Shown: piece by piece, positions 62,184 to 64,000 of the stretch
Position numbering within the stretch: position 1 is the stretch's first letter
Layout: each line of letters begins with the position of its first letter
Source of the DNA: an uncultured Lachnospiraceae bacterium
Lineage (GTDB): Bacteria; Bacillota; Clostridia; Lachnospirales; Lachnospiraceae
DNA: 64,000 nt
Reading direction: 5' to 3'
Assembly: GCA_910586355.1 (NCBI GenBank)
Contig: CAJUHJ010000007.1
Span: 1-64,000 of the forward strand
Position numbers and translations under genes: made by a program
The notes under the pieces: model-generated
Database searches by the model: none
What the model was told of the DNA's origin: nothing
Seen by the model: only the letters and a program-made list of their open reading frames with translations

Positions 62184-62615
62184 TTATTTATTTTCGTACT
62201 CTTTTACAGATTCTGAAAGAATATCCTCCATAGCTTCTTCGGCAGCTGCCTTCGTCAATGGATCTGTTTCCGGCTTTTTGTCATTTTTACTGGTAAATTT
62301 GTTCACAAAGTCAGGTACCATATCTAAAACTTTTGTAATTCCATCCTGATTTTTTACATTCACAAGTTTCGTCGTGCCGTTTGAAATCACAAGTACAGCG
62401 CTTGGCATAATTTTACCGCCCATACCGCCGCCTCCATTACTCTGCTTCTTTTTTGCAAATACTCCGGCTGCTACTCCAAAAGACACATCTACAAGCGGTA
62501 AAATAATCGTATCCCCAATATGGACCGCTTCCCCGACGACAGTTTTTGTCGTAATAAAACTATCCATACCTTTAAATAATGATTCCACTGTTGCATCAAA
62601 TGTATGATCTGACAT
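62184..62615 (-). CDS. gerW: Spore protein GerW (YtfJ)
   Basis: A 143-residue YtfJ/GerW protein. The glycine-rich core KIMPSAVLVISNG and preceding VGEAVHIGDTIILPLVDVSFGVAAG are diagnostic. GerW is a sporulation protein under forespore control in Bacillus, needed for normal germination. It follows ytfI by 11 bp, the conserved ytfI-ytfJ pair. Confidence 0.92.
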   Translation of the reverse strand: MSDHTFDATVESLFKGMDSFITTKTVVGEAVHIGDTIILPLVDVSFGVAAGVFAKKKQSNGGGGMGGKIMPSAVLVISNGTTKLVNVKNQDGITKVLDMVPDFVNKFTSKNDKKPETDPLTKAAAEEAMEDILSESVKEYENK

Positions 62616-62626
62616 CTGAAAACCTC

Positions 62627-63427
62627 CTATTTTCTAATCTTATCATATAATTTTCTTATATTCTCATCTCTTATCAGCCGAATCAGGCTGCGGACAAAAT
62701 GAAACAATGCCATATGTCCTTTCATCTTTAATCTTCCCCTGATATATGCCTCTTCCGATAAAAAATCAGGATACACCAGCGCATCATACCGGTACAAAAC
62801 AGGCAGCAGACTAATCGCTCCCGTTATTTTTCCCGTCAACGCCGGATCGCCTGCCGAAAAAGAAATATCGCTTTCTATATAGTTTGGCTTTAAATGGGAT
62901 ACAAGATACCATAATTCCTGCCACAAATGAGAAACTGCCTCCCGGTTTCTGTCATCTGTAATTTCTTTATGAAAGCGCCGAAACCCATCCATAGGATTTG
63001 ACTCTTTTTTCTGCGTTTTTTTTGGGCTTGTCTGCTTTTTTTTCGATTGTTTTTTCTGATTTACAGAATCTGATTTAGGGGTTATTTCCTCTTTTTGTAT
63101 CTTTTCCAAAGAAACCGGCTCTTTGGATGGCAGCCGAAATTCTTGTTCTGCAGTGTTTGGTACGTTTTTCTTTGTTTCCTCTGTCGTATCTGTTTTTTTT
63201 TCAAATCCAAATATATGAAAACGTATGGATATATCATCGGGCTCTATCGCAAATTCCAGCTGGAATAGTTTAAATATCCACCAAAAATGTCCGCGTGCAG
63301 ATAGTTCTTCTTCTTTCTCTCCTTCCAGACAATAATAAACCGGATGAAAAAGAATCACTGCCGCCAAGGCTAAAATCAATAAAAATAAAATCCCTATGAT
63401 TTTTAAAATCAGAATCAAAATGCTCAT
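62627..63427 (-). CDS. ytfI: DUF2953 family protein (YtfI-like)
   Basis: A 266-residue protein with one N-terminal membrane helix (ILILKIIGILFLLILALAAVI) and a DUF2953 outer domain; after a Lys/Ser-rich linker (KKQSKKKQTSPKKTQKKE) the C-terminal part shows HLKPNYIESDISFSAGDPALTGKITG. YtfI homologues pair with GerW in spore formers. The start at 63427 overlaps the upstream gene by 4 bp (ATGA). Confidence 0.8.
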   Translation of the reverse strand: MSILILILKIIGILFLLILALAAVILFHPVYYCLEGEKEEELSARGHFWWIFKLFQLEFAIEPDDISIRFHIFGFEKKTDTTEETKKNVPNTAEQEFRLPSKEPVSLEKIQKEEITPKSDSVNQKKQSKKKQTSPKKTQKKESNPMDGFRRFHKEITDDRNREAVSHLWQELWYLVSHLKPNYIESDISFSAGDPALTGKITGAISLLPVLYRYDALVYPDFLSEEAYIRGRLKMKGHMALFHFVRSLIRLIRDENIRKLYDKIRK

Positions 63428-63750
63428 GTGCCCTGCTTTCCCCGTTTGCAAAGATATTTCCTGATATTAAATCCTCCGGTCGCCTTATAAACATCGCTGA
63501 CGATACAGCCGGCAAGTTCCAGCGCTTCTTCATAATTCCCGGCTAAACCGACAATATAAAGCCCTTTCTTGGGATAATGCTTCTGCAAAAGTTCTCTTGA
63601 CGGTATAATATCCAAAAGATTTTTTTCATTGGAAGCAAGAGTAATCACATAAACGCGAAGCTGTCCCGCATTATGATTTACTTTCCATCTGATTCTTTTT
63701 AATCTGGGCCGTATACTTTCACCCGAATACAAATTCTCATGCCATTTCAT
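63424..63750 (-). CDS. Conserved hypothetical protein, 108 aa
   Basis: A basic protein with no recognised motif; a Rossmann-like strand-turn LYIVGLAGNYEEALELAG and the C-terminal ATGGFNIRKYL are the clearest features. It overlaps ytfI by 4 bp, so it belongs to the same unit as ytfI and gerW. Confidence 0.6.
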   Translation of the reverse strand: MKWHENLYSGESIRPRLKRIRWKVNHNAGQLRVYVITLASNEKNLLDIIPSRELLQKHYPKKGLYIVGLAGNYEEALELAGCIVSDVYKATGGFNIRKYLCKRGKQGT

Positions 63751-63775
63751 GCAGAATCCTTATCACTCCCATCCT

Positions 63776-64000
63776 CTAAAAATACTTCCGGCTTCCCCAT
63801 AAATTGTATTTTCTCAAATCCAGATATTCATTGTATGCTTTTTCCAAAATCTGCTTTTCATTGGAAAACTTAAGCAAATGATATGCCTCATGGAATTTAT
63901 AATAACCTGAATCCGCAAAAAATTCTTCGCGCTGTGGTTTACTGTAATAACTGTCCGCCATCATCAGATACCAGTGCACTTCCTTTTCTACGGTATCTTC
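63776..64000 (-). CDS. Uncharacterised protein, 5' end beyond the window
   Basis: The frame stays open to the window edge (the last 75 codons are seen), so the start lies beyond 64000 and the protein is incomplete here. It is acidic-to-neutral and rich in Tyr and Lys, with FADSGYYKFHEAYHLLKF as the clearest stretch. No motif is recognised. It lies upstream of the ytfI-gerW unit on the same strand. Confidence 0.5.
   Translation of the reverse strand, partial: EDTVEKEVHWYLMMADSYYSKPQREEFFADSGYYKFHEAYHLLKFSNEKQILEKAYNEYLDLRKYNLWGSRKYF

Noticed and set aside
1..64000. CRISPR arrays, insertion sequences, tRNA or rRNA genes, prophage genes
   Set aside because: No regularly spaced repeats, transposase with terminal inverted repeats, cloverleaf-like sequence or phage structural genes were recognised by reading; a tRNA scan was not possible here.

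Overview
The window is a chromosomal segment of a Gram-positive, spore-forming anaerobe of the class Clostridia, most likely a gut-type member of the Lachnospiraceae. The evidence is the sporulation genes (spo0A, spoIVB, gerW/ytfJ with its DUF2953 partner, spore photoproduct lyase, a SleL-type cortex hydrolase), anaerobic metabolism (class III ribonucleotide reductase, a trimeric [FeFe] hydrogenase, an FprA flavodiiron protein), and several families common in that group (DUF5688, zinc-ribbon proteins, Rpn-type nucleases). The genus cannot be fixed from the sequence alone. Most genes lie on the minus strand.

Layout. 1-9640: the 3' end of htpG, then a minus-strand run with a LysM-GH18 hydrolase, a PrsA-like lipoprotein, maf, nrdD-nrdG, folC and a DegV protein. 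9641-10585: a near gene-free gap with a promoter-bounded orphan transcript and the remains of a WYL-type regulator. 10586-19567: fprA, an SDR enzyme, a spore photoproduct lyase/nucleosidase pair, a chemoreceptor, a DUF5688 protein, glgA and spo0A. 19568-21817: a secreted multidomain protein and a decayed remnant that separate spo0A from spoIVB. 21818-31997: the classic block spoIVB-recN-argR-nadK-tlyA-dxs-ispA-xseB-xseA-nusB-asp23. 32133-32992: a DUF3800 gene followed at once by an independently promoted, structured small RNA, the most interesting locus in the window. 33053-45308: gpmI, khpA-rpsP-ffh-ylxM, a zinc-ribbon protein, ilvA-ftsY-smc-rnc and acpP-plsX. 45414-48398: an ECF sigma/anti-sigma pair and a glycosyltransferase. 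48428-52509: hydC-hydB-hydA. 52584-60345: an SGNH lipoprotein, an Rpn-type nuclease, rqcH (plus strand), recG, a DAK2/YloV protein and an Asp23 protein. 60482-64000: a tiny chemoreceptor remnant, rpmB, a membrane-anchored MerR regulator, a small membrane protein, gerW, ytfI and two uncharacterised genes.

Functional links. hydCBA would oxidise NADH together with reduced ferredoxin to make H2. Spore photoproduct lyase is translationally tied to a nucleosidase that could clear its 5'-deoxyadenosine by-product. Spo0A boxes lie upstream of spo0A and of the divergent secreted-protein gene. The MerR gene has a 13-bp palindrome in a 19-bp promoter spacer, the normal sign of MerR autoregulation. The DUF3800 gene and its RNA have separate promoters but sit 14 bp apart, as expected of a protein-RNA module. 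No insertion sequence, prophage, CRISPR array, rRNA or tRNA gene was recognised.
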